Positions 42,607-51,274 of a stretch of 64,000 bases of DNA are shown here, piece by piece. The position numbers and the translations under genes are program-made. The DNA is from Flavobacterium cerinum (GTDB lineage: Bacteria > Bacteroidota > Bacteroidia > Flavobacteriales > Flavobacteriaceae). The stretch lies in NCBI RefSeq assembly GCF_004028155.1, contig NZ_SBII01000004.1, forward strand, positions 62,001-126,000, given 5' to 3'. A model generated the notes under the pieces. It was not told where the DNA came from, did no database searches, and was given only the letters and a program-made list of their open reading frames with translations. Numbering within the stretch: position 1 is the stretch's first letter; each line of letters begins with the position of its first letter.

Positions 42607-44499
42607 TTACTTCAGCGTATATTTATTATTAGTGTTTATTCTTATTTTGTTATGTTCCAGCAGTAACTGCAGTGAAAATACTATTTCCTGCGCTGTTAAC
42701 TCCAGTTTTTGTTCCAGCTCCTTTGAGTCTAAAGAGCTGATTTTTAGTAAATCCAATATAGCATTAGCTATTTCAAGCGGGCTTTTTATCGTTTTATTTT
42801 TTGTGATGCAATACGAGCATATGCCGCAATCTGAATTTTCCTTTTCATCAAAGTAATCTAGTATGAGTCGGCTTTTGCATCTTGTAGTATTGGATGTATA
42901 ATTTACAACCGACTCAAATTGCCTTGTTTTGATCTCATTCTGATTCTCTAAAAATTTAGAGATACGGTTAATGGTATGATTATCTTCGCGTACTTCGTTA
43001 AAAGTAATACTACTGTCGTTACCGGAACTGCGGTAGGTGATTACTCCTTTATGCTGTAAACGCTGCAATAAGTTGAGTAATTCCTGTTCTGTTATCTTAG
43101 CTTTTTTTGTGACAAGGCTTGTATTTAGCGATGTTTCCATATCAAAGATACCGGAATAATTTCGTAAAATAACCAGGATCGTTTCTTCATCGGCAGGATT
43201 GAGGCTTATGTAGCGCATTACTTCCTTGCTTGGAATAATGAATTGAAGCGCAATCTTTTCTGTAAATTCCTGAGAAAGGGTCATTATTCCCTGTCTGTCC
43301 AGAAACTGAAGTGCATTATATGTTTTTATAACCGGAAGCTTGTAGCGCTGGCAAAATTCATTAAAGTTAAAAGGGAAAGTTTCATCGATACCCTCGCCAT
43401 AGGCAATTTGGAGATAGCTGTTTAGTCTGAGGTAAACTTCTTTAAGGAATTTTTTATCGGGCAGTACTTCTATAAATTGACTTTTTGCTATATCAACGTC
43501 AGATGGACTGACTAAAAGCACAGCAAATGATTTTTTCCCGTCACGACCTGAGCGTCCTGCTTCCTGGTAATAGTTTTCAAGATTTTCAGGGAGCTGTATG
43601 TGTATAACAGTTCTAACGTTGGGTTTATCTATACCCATTCCAAAGGCATTGGTCGCTACAATAACCTGTGCTTTTTCTTTCAGCCATGCCTGCATATTGG
43701 CTTCCTTTTCTTTCTCTTTGAGACCACCGTGGTAAAACGTAGCGGTATAACCTAGCGACTGTAACTGATGGGCTATATCGTGGCAGGATTTACGGTTGCG
43801 TACATATATAATAGATGGTTCCGGGTTTTTAGTCAGGATTTGCTGTATACGGCGCAGTTTGTCTTCGGTTTCAAAAACCATATAGGCAATGTTCTCCCGA
43901 GCAAATGATTTTTTAAATACTACCGGATCTTTCAGTCCCAGCTGTGTAATGATATCCTCTTGTACTCTTTGCGTAGCTGAAGCGGTTAGTGCTAAGAATG
44001 GTACGTGGGGCAGGTGCTTTTTTAAGGCAGAAATTTTAAGATAGGCCGGACGAAAATCATGTCCCCATTGTGATACACAGTGAGCCTCATCTACAGCAAC
44101 AAGATTTATAGGCAGTTCCTTAATCCGTTCTATGATCCAGTCGGATTGTAATCTCTCCGGAGAAAGGTATAGAAATTTATAATTACCAAAACGGCAATTG
44201 TCCAGTAGATCACTTAATTCTGAAGTGGATATACCTCCAGTAAGTGCAATAGCTTTTATGTCTCGTTTTGCCAGGTTGGCTACCTGATCTTTCATTAAAG
44301 CTACTAAAGGTGAAATTACAAGGCAGATGCCGTCTTTCATCATGGACGGGATCTGAAAACATACCGATTTTCCTCCGCCAGTTGGCATTAGTGTAAAGGT
44401 ATCTTTACCTTCAAGTACCGTTTGGATAATTTTATCCTGCGGTTCCCTAAAGGTATCATGATGCCAGTATTTTTTGAGGATATCGAGCGCCTGCTGCAT
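42607..44499 (-). CDS. recQ: ATP-dependent DNA helicase RecQ
   Basis: The 630-aa superfamily 2 helicase has Walker A MPTGGGKSVCFQ, the DEAH box (VAVDEAHCVSQWGHDFRP, which also covers the RecQ aromatic loop), motif V/VI (GMGIDKPNVR, YYQEAGRSGRDG) and the zinc-binding RQC cysteines (CKSRLILDYF, CGICSYC). A recognisable HRDC domain is not seen; the C-terminus is a short winged-helix-like segment. Such proteins unwind recombination and replication intermediates. It is the first gene of a recQ-fmt pair. Confidence 0.94.
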   Translation of the reverse strand: MQQALDILKKYWHHDTFREPQDKIIQTVLEGKDTFTLMPTGGGKSVCFQIPSMMKDGICLVISPLVALMKDQVANLAKRDIKAIALTGGISTSELSDLLDNCRFGNYKFLYLSPERLQSDWIIERIKELPINLVAVDEAHCVSQWGHDFRPAYLKISALKKHLPHVPFLALTASATQRVQEDIITQLGLKDPVVFKKSFARENIAYMVFETEDKLRRIQQILTKNPEPSIIYVRNRKSCHDIAHQLQSLGYTATFYHGGLKEKEKEANMQAWLKEKAQVIVATNAFGMGIDKPNVRTVIHIQLPENLENYYQEAGRSGRDGKKSFAVLLVSPSDVDIAKSQFIEVLPDKKFLKEVYLRLNSYLQIAYGEGIDETFPFNFNEFCQRYKLPVIKTYNALQFLDRQGIMTLSQEFTEKIALQFIIPSKEVMRYISLNPADEETILVILRNYSGIFDMETSLNTSLVTKKAKITEQELLNLLQRLQHKGVITYRSSGNDSSITFNEVREDNHTINRISKFLENQNEIKTRQFESVVNYTSNTTRCKSRLILDYFDEKENSDCGICSYCITKNKTIKSPLEIANAILDLLKISSLDSKELEQKLELTAQEIVFSLQLLLEHNKIRINTNNKYTLK

Positions 44500-44653
44500 A
44501 GTTGTTTAGAAAGGATGCACGAAGTTACTAAGAATTTGGGTATTCATGGCTTATAGGGATGTAAATAACATAAGACTTTGTTAAACGACTTTCTTTTAGG
44601 AGATTCGTTGTATATATTTACAGGGAATGACATTAATGATAAATGAATACACT

Positions 44654-44836
44654 ATGAAAAATACGCCACGTGACACAAAATTTGAAAATGTTGAATATGT
44701 AACTGTTGGAAAAAAAAGATTTCCCGAACATTTTTCAATTGCTAAAAAAAATACAATTATCAGAAATATAGAAATTATAGTAACTTTTGCTATCGTGCTT
44801 ATTGCAGGAGCAGGAATTTACGGAATTTTTAATTAA
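44654..44836 (+). CDS. Small single-helix membrane protein, 60 aa
   Basis: I do not recognise the family. From the ATG at 44654 (MKNTPRDTKFENVEYVTVGKK) it is 60 aa, with a charged N-terminal half and one C-terminal hydrophobic helix (about 37-58). An in-frame ATG nine codons upstream is also possible. A terminator follows 21 bp after the stop, which supports a real transcript. Confidence is limited by its small size. Confidence 0.5.
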   Translation: MKNTPRDTKFENVEYVTVGKKRFPEHFSIAKKNTIIRNIEIIVTFAIVLIAGAGIYGIFN

Positions 44837-44856
44837 GGATTTTAAGTTATTAGATT

Positions 44857-44889
44857 AAAAGACGCGGTAGAATCCGCGTCTTTTTTTTA
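44857..44889 (+). terminator. Terminator of the 60-aa gene
   Basis: The stem AAAGACGCGG (44858-44867) / CCGCGTCTTT (44874-44883) has a 6-nt loop and is followed by a run of T. Confidence 0.85.
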
Positions 44890-44914
44890 TGATTTTTTTA
44901 AAAAAAATATCAGA

Positions 44915-44939
44915 ATGAAAAGGCGCAGTCTCCTGCGCC
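44915..44939 (-). terminator. Terminator of the DUF2892/SRPBCC gene
   Basis: On the minus strand GGCGCAG (complement 44933-44939) and CTGCGCC (complement 44922-44928) form a 7-bp stem with a 4-nt loop, then TTTTC. Confidence 0.7.
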
Positions 44940-44965
44940 AGTTAAAACAAAAAAATCTGTTTTTT

Positions 44966-45766
44966 TTATGATGCGGCAACTGTGCCGCTCTCAATATACT
45001 CTTTAAATCCTTCAATATCTTTTTGGAGCATGTTTCTAAATATTGGTGTGAACAATTTAGCAGTAAGTTCTCCGGCTTTACCCATTGGTGCATGATAGGA
45101 AAGTGTAACTTCAATATCAGTAGTAGTACCATTGTCTGTAAATCTTACTTTACCAGCATTATCGATGTTTGAATTTGGCAGCGAATGCCAGCTAAGCAGT
45201 TCGTTTGGCTTATCCATTAATATTTCTGCCTTCCAGTTGATGGTACCTATCCCACCGGGAATCCTGGCGGCCCATTCGGAAGTTGCAGTGTCCAGTACAT
45301 TTACACTTTTTAGATGTTTCATGAACAACGGCAGGTTTTCAAGCTGTCGCCACGCATTATATACTTCGCTTACAGGCTTATCTATAGATAATGATGTTGT
45401 AATGGATACATTTTTTCCTTTAAGAGCTTTAGTATTATCCATAATATCATAAGCAGGGCAGTAGCCTGTAATACCTCTTAAAAGCATTGTGCCTGCTGTA
45501 ATACCTTCCATTATTTTTTTGTCGTCTTTCTTTTTAAGCGCACGGTATAAAAGGTAAGTACCTGCTGCGATCATTAGTAAACGTTCTGTTTTCCCTACAT
45601 TGACCCTAAGTCCTGGAACAATACTTTTTTTACCTTTATGTAGGTAACTATCTGCTTCTTGAAGATTGGAAACGGATGCATAGCGGTTTGGATCTGTACC
45701 TGATACATCATACTTCGAGAAGTTTCGTTTTGGGCTGTTTGCCGTGAGATTTTTGCTAGCTTCCAT
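44966..45766 (-). CDS. DUF2892 plus SRPBCC (polyketide-cyclase-like) protein
   Basis: The 266-aa protein has two parts. Residues about 50-115 are a YgaP-like DUF2892 region (VNVGKTERLLMIAAGTYLLYRAL, then MLLRGITGYCPAYDIM) with two membrane helices. Residues about 120-260 are an SRPBCC/polyketide-cyclase-like domain (SIDKPVSEVYNAWRQLENLPLFMKHL, ending with a long helix MLQKDIEGFKEYIES). The combination is common in soil and plant-associated bacteria, often stress-related; the ligand is unknown. The domain faces the cytoplasm or periplasm depending on orientation, which I cannot decide. Confidence 0.82.
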   Translation of the reverse strand: MEASKNLTANSPKRNFSKYDVSGTDPNRYASVSNLQEADSYLHKGKKSIVPGLRVNVGKTERLLMIAAGTYLLYRALKKKDDKKIMEGITAGTMLLRGITGYCPAYDIMDNTKALKGKNVSITTSLSIDKPVSEVYNAWRQLENLPLFMKHLKSVNVLDTATSEWAARIPGGIGTINWKAEILMDKPNELLSWHSLPNSNIDNAGKVRFTDNGTTTDIEVTLSYHAPMGKAGELTAKLFTPIFRNMLQKDIEGFKEYIESGTVAAS

Positions 45767-45880
45767 AATGAGGTTGTTTAATGTTACTGTTATAGCTAAA
45801 ATTACCCATTATAACCCTCGTAATGTGGTAATTATATGGTAAAGTATTCTTAAGGATGTTATAAAACCACATAAAAAAAG

Positions 45881-45902
45881 CCACCATTCTCTCGAACAGT
45901 GG
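45881..45902 (-). terminator. Terminator of the large T9SS gene
   Basis: On the minus strand CCACTGTTC-GAGA-GAATGGTGG forms a 9-bp stem with a GAGA loop (two G-T pairs), then CTTTTTTT. Confidence 0.75.
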
Positions 45903-45943
45903 TCAAAAAAAATTGGAATAAAACAAAAACTAACTACTACTAA

Positions 45944-48253
45944 CTATCTTTTTATAATTTTTTGATTGGCAGTACTGCCATCAGTAAAGCTTACTTTCAG
46001 GATATAAACACCCGTTGCTGCTTTACCTAAACTTATTTTGTTTGTAGTGCCGGCTGCGATAAGCTGTCCGGTAAGATTATAAGCTTCTATGCTTTTTATT
46101 TCATTAACTGCCTGAATGGTTACAATATCAGTTGTTGGGTTTGGGTACAGGGTAAAGTCTGTTTTGTTTATCTCATCTATTCCTGCTACTGGTGCATTAA
46201 CTTTAAGTGAGTACTCTTCGACCTGACCATAATAGGCACTTGTACAGGCATCAAATTCTCCTTCTTCATATACATTCCACTGGTCTTTAGTGATTCTCAT
46301 TCTGGTTGTACCTGTTAGCGCTGTTGGGGGAACCGTTATATCCAAAGTAGCTTTAATACCATCTATACCTGTAGAGCTTTGCAATGATGTTGTATAATAT
46401 TCGGTATCCATATCATAAACATGGTTTTGGTTCCAGTCTATAAATACACGTATGTCATGTATAAAGCTACCCGCAGTGTTACCTTCTACGTTAAGCGTGT
46501 AAGTTTGGTTTAAAATTACATTTCCTGTAATGTTTATAAAGCGTTCGTAGGCAGGCGTTGTATTAATCGTTTCTGGAGAGGTGTTATCTATACCTGCAAA
46601 CTGTACTCTTGTAATCGGTTCAACATCCCACTCTACACTTGCCTGGCAGTAAGGAGCTGAAGAAAGCATGTCCTGGTTTATGATAAGAATAGTTATGGTG
46701 TCAACTACAGTAGTATCAATTGTGCTTACTGCCTGTACAGTAATACTGCCGTTAACAGATGCTGTTACAACCCCGTTTTCGTCAATAGTAGCAAGTGCAC
46801 CACCTTCAATAATGCTCCAGGTTACATCCTGACCTGCATCGGCAGGCAGTACATTTGCTATTAATTGTAATGTGCCGCCCACAGTGTTAATTCGTGGAGA
46901 TGCATTCTCCGGAACTGTTACATCAAGGCTTGTTGGCTGGATGGTTTGGTTTGTTATTGTAATGTCTATTGTGTGTACTATAGAAGGTCTTGCTGTACTC
47001 ACGGCTTTTACGGTTACTGTTCCGTTTGCTGTCGCTGTTACCAGTCCATTTGTATCAACTGTTGCAAATTCTGAACCTGTAACGATAAACCATGTTAATG
47101 ATTGATCTGCTTCTGCCGGAAGGATAGCAGCATTTAATTGCAGTGTACCATTGTTTGTATTTATTTGTGCAGCAGCATTATCATGTACTGTTATAGTTAG
47201 ACTTTCGGGAGCAATTACCTGATTTGTAATTACAACATTAATAGTGCCCAGTATTGTGGCATCTTCAGTGCTTACTGCCTGTACAGTTACTGTTCCATTA
47301 TCAAGAGCAAATACTACACCTGATGCATTGACCGATGCAAATTCTGCTCCTGCAATTCTGCTCCACGTTACTGTTTGCTCTGCAGCCACCGGTAATACAT
47401 GTGCAACTAATTGTATAGTACCGTCATTTGTTGTTATTTGTGCCGGCGTGCCGTTATAAACGTTTACTGTAAGGCTTGTTGGTGCAGGTTTAATTATAAC
47501 TAAACCTTTTATACATCTAACTGAAGTTCCCTGATCGCGGAATCCGCCTGCGCCTGCATTTACAATAGCATTACTGTAATACAGGTATTTTGCAAAATCT
47601 GGGTTTGTTGCGCTAATGGTGTTGCTCCAATAATAGCCCCTAACGCCTACATTGTAAAGATTACCGCTTGAGTTTCTTGCACCGGCAACAGTAAGTTTAA
47701 GGTTGCTTTGAAAAGCAGATGCTACATTGGTTATGCTCTCACTCTGCATTACTGCCTGCCATTCTGCTTCTGTAGGTAGTCTCCAGCCCTGACCCATTGC
47801 TTTACATGGATCACAGCCATTGAATTCATTTGCATCAGCAGGAGTTGCTGCTTCCCATTTGTTGTCTGTAGCACCATTATCCCACCATGTTGGATCTGAT
47901 GTAATGAAATTGCTGTTTCCTGTGATTCCTGATGGATTGTTGGGTACGGGAGCATTAGTTGATGTTGCAGAAGTGCGTAATTGATGGCCATCCTGCCAGC
48001 GGCCCCATTGATAAAGATCCCCAAAAGCATCAGCATCTGTAGCAGATGTTGCTATTTGGGAGCTTCCCAGGTTTTGTTGTGACCAAACATTCCCATCGGC
48101 AGCCCTAACAGTAGTATATTGTACAGTTTGGTTAGCATAGGTAAAAGATATTGTTCCTGTTGATCCTGTTGTTAGGGCAGGATCTGTAGCAGGTGTTTGT
48201 GCATGCGCAGTACCAAATGCTAAGGCTGTTAAAAGAAGGTATATTTTTTTCAT
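45944..48253 (-). CDS. T9SS surface protein: FISUMP, three Ig-like repeats, GEVED domain
   Basis: The 769-aa protein has a signal peptide (1-19, AHAQ). Residues about 45-252 are a FISUMP (Fibrobacter major paralogous) domain: DGNVWSQQNLG, LYQWGRWQDGH, GWRLPTEAEWQAVM, YYWSNT, GTSVRCIKG. Three exact 91-residue Ig-like (BIG2) repeats follow at 258-348, 349-439 and 440-530, each with a PAEA-x-TW and NGTVTV-AVST pattern. A GEVED domain (about 531-690) has DWNQNHVYDMDTE and GQVEEYSLKV. The C-terminal ~75 residues are a type A T9SS sorting domain (LYPNPTTDIV ending KIIKR). Probably an adhesin-like surface protein. Confidence 0.92.
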   Translation of the reverse strand: MKKIYLLLTALAFGTAHAQTPATDPALTTGSTGTISFTYANQTVQYTTVRAADGNVWSQQNLGSSQIATSATDADAFGDLYQWGRWQDGHQLRTSATSTNAPVPNNPSGITGNSNFITSDPTWWDNGATDNKWEAATPADANEFNGCDPCKAMGQGWRLPTEAEWQAVMQSESITNVASAFQSNLKLTVAGARNSSGNLYNVGVRGYYWSNTISATNPDFAKYLYYSNAIVNAGAGGFRDQGTSVRCIKGLVIIKPAPTSLTVNVYNGTPAQITTNDGTIQLVAHVLPVAAEQTVTWSRIAGAEFASVNASGVVFALDNGTVTVQAVSTEDATILGTINVVITNQVIAPESLTITVHDNAAAQINTNNGTLQLNAAILPAEADQSLTWFIVTGSEFATVDTNGLVTATANGTVTVKAVSTARPSIVHTIDITITNQTIQPTSLDVTVPENASPRINTVGGTLQLIANVLPADAGQDVTWSIIEGGALATIDENGVVTASVNGSITVQAVSTIDTTVVDTITILIINQDMLSSAPYCQASVEWDVEPITRVQFAGIDNTSPETINTTPAYERFINITGNVILNQTYTLNVEGNTAGSFIHDIRVFIDWNQNHVYDMDTEYYTTSLQSSTGIDGIKATLDITVPPTALTGTTRMRITKDQWNVYEEGEFDACTSAYYGQVEEYSLKVNAPVAGIDEINKTDFTLYPNPTTDIVTIQAVNEIKSIEAYNLTGQLIAAGTTNKISLGKAATGVYILKVSFTDGSTANQKIIKR

Positions 48254-48580
48254 GTAATGGTATTTAAAAAATCTGAGACAAATGTATTTATTTAGATTAA
48301 TTAAAAATAAGATAAAAATGATTTATCAGAAAAAATCTTTTTTTGACCGATATTTTGGAATAATGATAATTTAATTAACATTATTTTTTTTCATTATGTA
48401 AATCAGATGTAAAAAACACTAAGATAAAATCAGTAGTTTGATGAGGAGAGAAGGGGGGTTTTAGTATTTTCCATCTTTTTAAGATATTGAGGGAAGTAAT
48501 CTTAAATAGTTTGTGCCTTGAAAGAGCCTTACAGTAGAAAAAGAATTTAATTAAGAGTATTTGTTAAAGGATATAAAAAA
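48254..48580. other. AT-rich gap without gene
   Basis: About 330 bp with no ORF of note. The minus strand has TACATTTG (complement 48279-48286), a -7 match 26 bp before the start of the T9SS gene. The rest shows A/T runs and nothing recognisable. Confidence 0.5.
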
Positions 48581-48601
48581 AACCATCCGTTAAGGATGGT
48601 T
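48581..48601 (-). terminator. Terminator of the LHP C/D pair
   Basis: The stem AACCATCC (48581-48588) / GGATGGTT (48594-48601) has a 5-nt loop. On the minus strand it is followed by a run of T, 24 bp after the stop of copy C. Confidence 0.8.
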
Positions 48602-48624
48602 ATAATAATTTAAGAGATATGTTA

Positions 48625-48864
48625 TTAAGAAGCTGCAAGTTCCATTACAGAAATATGGTTTTTCTTAACCTCATCAGCTGTATCTTCCACTACTGATATT
48701 CCCAGTATTTGAAAAGACCTGTATATTGTTATGTTATTTTCGTCAGCAAATTCAGCAGCAACAACATCATAGTCATGAGGGTGAAGTACAATAATATTAT
48801 TTTCTTTTAGATCGTGTTCAAGTACAAACTCCTGTACTGAATCATAGCTTATAGCATATCTCAT
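48625..48864 (-). CDS. LHP-family small protein, copy C (79 aa)
   Basis: It is a divergent relative of copies A and B (18.3-19.0 kb): FVLEHDLKENNIIVLHPHDYD and SFQILGISVVEDTADEV occupy the same positions and the length is the same. Copy D, 9 bp upstream on the same strand, is a second divergent relative, so C and D form a two-gene operon. There is no signal peptide. The function is unknown; the conserved LHP and ILGI blocks are the only clue. Confidence 0.7.
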   Translation of the reverse strand: MRYAISYDSVQEFVLEHDLKENNIIVLHPHDYDVVAAEFADENNITIYRSFQILGISVVEDTADEVKKNHISVMELAAS

Positions 48865-48873
48865 ACAGAGGGA

Positions 48874-49098
48874 TTAATTAAATTTTACCTCTAAGACATC
48901 AATTTCATATTCACTGATTTCATTGTTTTCATCGGCGATAATATTGATTCCTGAAATACAAAACGATTTTGCCTTTTTAGCACCTTTTGCTACTAATTTT
49001 TCAAAATTAGAAGGGTGAAGCATAAGCATTACGTTTTCACTTAAAGCATTGGCAAGAATAAATTTTTTGATCGTGGCTAAGTCAATGTTCTTTTTCAT
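48874..49098 (-). CDS. LHP-family small protein, copy D (74 aa)
   Basis: It is the most divergent of the four copies: FILANALSENVMLMLHPSNFEKLV keeps the LHP-x-x-F signature, and CISGINIIADENNEI replaces the ILGI strand. It is basic in the middle (AKGAKKAKSF), unlike A-C, which may indicate a different partner. It lies directly upstream of copy C (9-bp gap) and shares its terminator. Confidence 0.65.
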   Translation of the reverse strand: MKKNIDLATIKKFILANALSENVMLMLHPSNFEKLVAKGAKKAKSFCISGINIIADENNEISEYEIDVLEVKFN

Positions 49099-49459
49099 TG
49101 TAATAGTTTTAGGTGGTTGGTTTTACAAAGATGAACTATAAACCTTTAAAGTTTTGGTAATGAATTGCCAATAAAACATTAAATTTTTTAACATAACATT
49201 TGACCGATTAGAATTACAAATAAAATATTTAAATACTAATAAAATTATATTGAAAATATATTTATTTAATGTATTGGTAAACAACTTTGTAATAAAAATC
49301 ATAAATTAGATTTGATTATTTAACAGGTATTTATGTTTTTTTAACCTGTATCGGCTGTCCTCAGCCGATTGTTAAATGATGTTATCGACTACAGGGCGTA
49401 ATTAATCGATTAACGGAATTAGTTAGTAACCAATTATTAATTTATAATAACAATCCTTT
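49099..49459. other. Intergenic leader region with two hairpins
   Basis: About 360 bp between divergent genes. The only structure I see is a pair of adjacent hairpins at 49323-49349 (ACAGGT/ACCTGT around a T-rich loop) and 49350-49369 (ATCGGCTG-TCCT-CAGCCGAT, an 8-bp perfect stem with a 4-nt loop). They lie 90 bp before the aquaporin start and could be a transcript leader. The rest is AT-rich. Confidence 0.5.
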
Positions 49460-50182
49460 ATGAAAAAAAAATTTGTAGCAGAGTTTATCGGTACTTTTTG
49501 GTTGGTTCTGGGGGGCTGCGGTAGTGCGGTACTGGCAGCCAATTTTACATCAGAACCTTTTATTGGAATTGGGCTTGTAGGAGTCTCATTAGCTTTTGGT
49601 CTTACAGTACTTACTATCGCCTATGCTTTAGGCCGAATTTCCGGAGCTCATCTTAACCCGGCAGTAACTATAGGATTATGGGCCGGCGGACGTGTAGAGG
49701 CTGCAACAGTACTGCCTTATGTTATAGCACAGGTTTTAGGAGGTATAGCAGGTGCAGGTGTCCTTTATGTTATTGCCACTGGAAACGGAAGTGCTATTGG
49801 TGGTTTTGCGGCTAATGGCTATGGAGAACATTCTCCGGGAGGTTATGATATGACTGCTGCTTTTGTGAGCGAGTTTGTTATGACATTTATGTTTATCATT
49901 ATAATTTTTGGTGTTACAGAGAAAGACCGTGCCCGTGAGGCATTTGCAGGTCTTGCAATAGGTCTTGCTCTTACTTTAATTCACCTTATAAGTATTCCTG
50001 TAACAAACACTTCGGTTAATCCGGCAAGAAGTATCAGCCAGGCGGTTTTTGTTCAGGGCTGGGCTTTAGAGCAGGTATGGCTGTTTATTGCAGCACCGAT
50101 ATTAGGTGCTATTGCTGGCGGAATTGTTTATAAAAATGTATTGAGAAAAACAGAATTTTTGCCGGAAGACCGTCATGAATAA
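49460..50182 (+). CDS. aqpZ: Aquaporin (AqpZ type)
   Basis: The 240-aa inner-membrane water channel has six helices and both NPA motifs ([11 protein letters not shown], Asn66, and [11 protein letters not shown]). The residue after the second NPA is Arg, and the AqpZ-type SGAHLNPAV context favours a water channel over glycerol facilitators. It is monocistronic with its own terminator. Confidence 0.95.
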   Translation: MKKKFVAEFIGTFWLVLGGCGSAVLAANFTSEPFIGIGLVGVSLAFGLTVLTIAYALGRISGAHLNPAVTIGLWAGGRVEAATVLPYVIAQVLGGIAGAGVLYVIATGNGSAIGGFAANGYGEHSPGGYDMTAAFVSEFVMTFMFIIIIFGVTEKDRAREAFAGLAIGLALTLIHLISIPVTNTSVNPARSISQAVFVQGWALEQVWLFIAAPILGAIAGGIVYKNVLRKTEFLPEDRHE

Positions 50183-50208
50183 AATCACTTTACAGTTAAG
50201 ATAATATA

Positions 50209-50238
50209 AAGCCTCAGTTTACTGGGGCTTTTTTTTGC
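50209..50238 (+). terminator. Terminator of the aquaporin gene
   Basis: The stem AAGCCTCAGT (50209-50218) / ACTGGGGCTT (50221-50230) has a 2-nt loop and one G-T pair, then TTTTTT. Confidence 0.8.
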
Positions 50239-50340
50239 TAATAGTTTAAGGTAACGAGGCTTACATTGCTATGTAATGAACTTGTTGTATATTTAACTAA
50301 GCACTATTTTAATTCTTGGAATCTAAAAAAAATGTAAAAT

Positions 50341-51270
50341 ATGAATGCATTGGTAATTTCCGGAGGTGGAAGTAAAGGAGCATTTGCAGGTGGAGTTTCA
50401 GAATATCTTTTAAAAATTCAGAAAAAGGATTATAAGCTTTTTGTTGGGACTTCAACAGGAAGTTTATTAATTCCGTTTTTGGCGATTGGTGATATTGAAA
50501 GGATAAAAAAGATCTACACTACAATAAAACAGGAAGATATTTTTAGTGTCTGTCCTATTACGATCAAAAAAGAGAACGGAATTGTAAAAACAGGCATAAA
50601 CCATTGGGGAATTGTAAAGCAGTTCTTTAAAAGACAAAAAACATTAGGCGATAGTACTAATTTACGTTTGCTAATCAAAGAAAATTTTACAGAAAAGGAT
50701 TTTGAATTGATTAGGTCTTTAGGAAAAGAGATCGTTGTTACCGTTGCTAATTTAACAACACACCAAATAGAGCATAAATCGTCTAATGACTGCGGATATG
50801 AAGATTTTTGTGACTGGTTATGGGCATCAGCAAATTTAGTCCCCTTAATGAGCCTGGTTTCTAAGAACGGATGCGAATATGCCGATGGTGGTTTTGGTAA
50901 CCTTATACCTATTGAACAAGCAATTAGGAAAGGAGCAACAGCGATAGATGTTATCGTTTTAAAAATTAAGGATGGAGTTTATAATAATCCGCCGCTGCGA
51001 AATGCCTTAGATGTGTTTTTTAGAACCTATGACTTTATGCTGAACCAAATTGCACTGGATGATATACTAATTGCAAACCTGGAAGCTGCAAGCCAAAATG
51101 TAACCGTTTCCTTTTACCATATCAACAGGGTTTTAACAACACATTCTTATATTTTCGATGCCGATGATATGCGCCAGTGGTGGCAGGAAGGATATGAAAT
51201 GTTCCAGAGTAAAGAATGTACTAAACATTATCTTACCCCGAAAAGCAATTCTAAAAATGATTTTTCTTAA
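50341..51270 (+). CDS. Patatin-like phospholipase
   Basis: The 309-aa protein has the patatin catalytic dyad: oxyanion loop GGGSKGAFAGG, nucleophile Ser in GTSTGS, and Asp in YADGGFGNLIP. It acts on phospholipids or other acyl esters in the cytoplasm or at the membrane; no signal peptide is present. The C-terminal region (about 230-309) is helical and lineage-specific. It is convergent with the glycosyltransferase gene, 4 bp between stops. Confidence 0.92.
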   Translation: MNALVISGGGSKGAFAGGVSEYLLKIQKKDYKLFVGTSTGSLLIPFLAIGDIERIKKIYTTIKQEDIFSVCPITIKKENGIVKTGINHWGIVKQFFKRQKTLGDSTNLRLLIKENFTEKDFELIRSLGKEIVVTVANLTTHQIEHKSSNDCGYEDFCDWLWASANLVPLMSLVSKNGCEYADGGFGNLIPIEQAIRKGATAIDVIVLKIKDGVYNNPPLRNALDVFFRTYDFMLNQIALDDILIANLEAASQNVTVSFYHINRVLTTHSYIFDADDMRQWWQEGYEMFQSKECTKHYLTPKSNSKNDFS

Positions 51271-51274
51271 GACA

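Noticed and set aside
44966-45766. Frame-shifted overlapping ORF at 44887-45132 as a gene
   Set aside because: It lies in another frame of the SRPBCC gene and through its terminator; composition looks non-coding.
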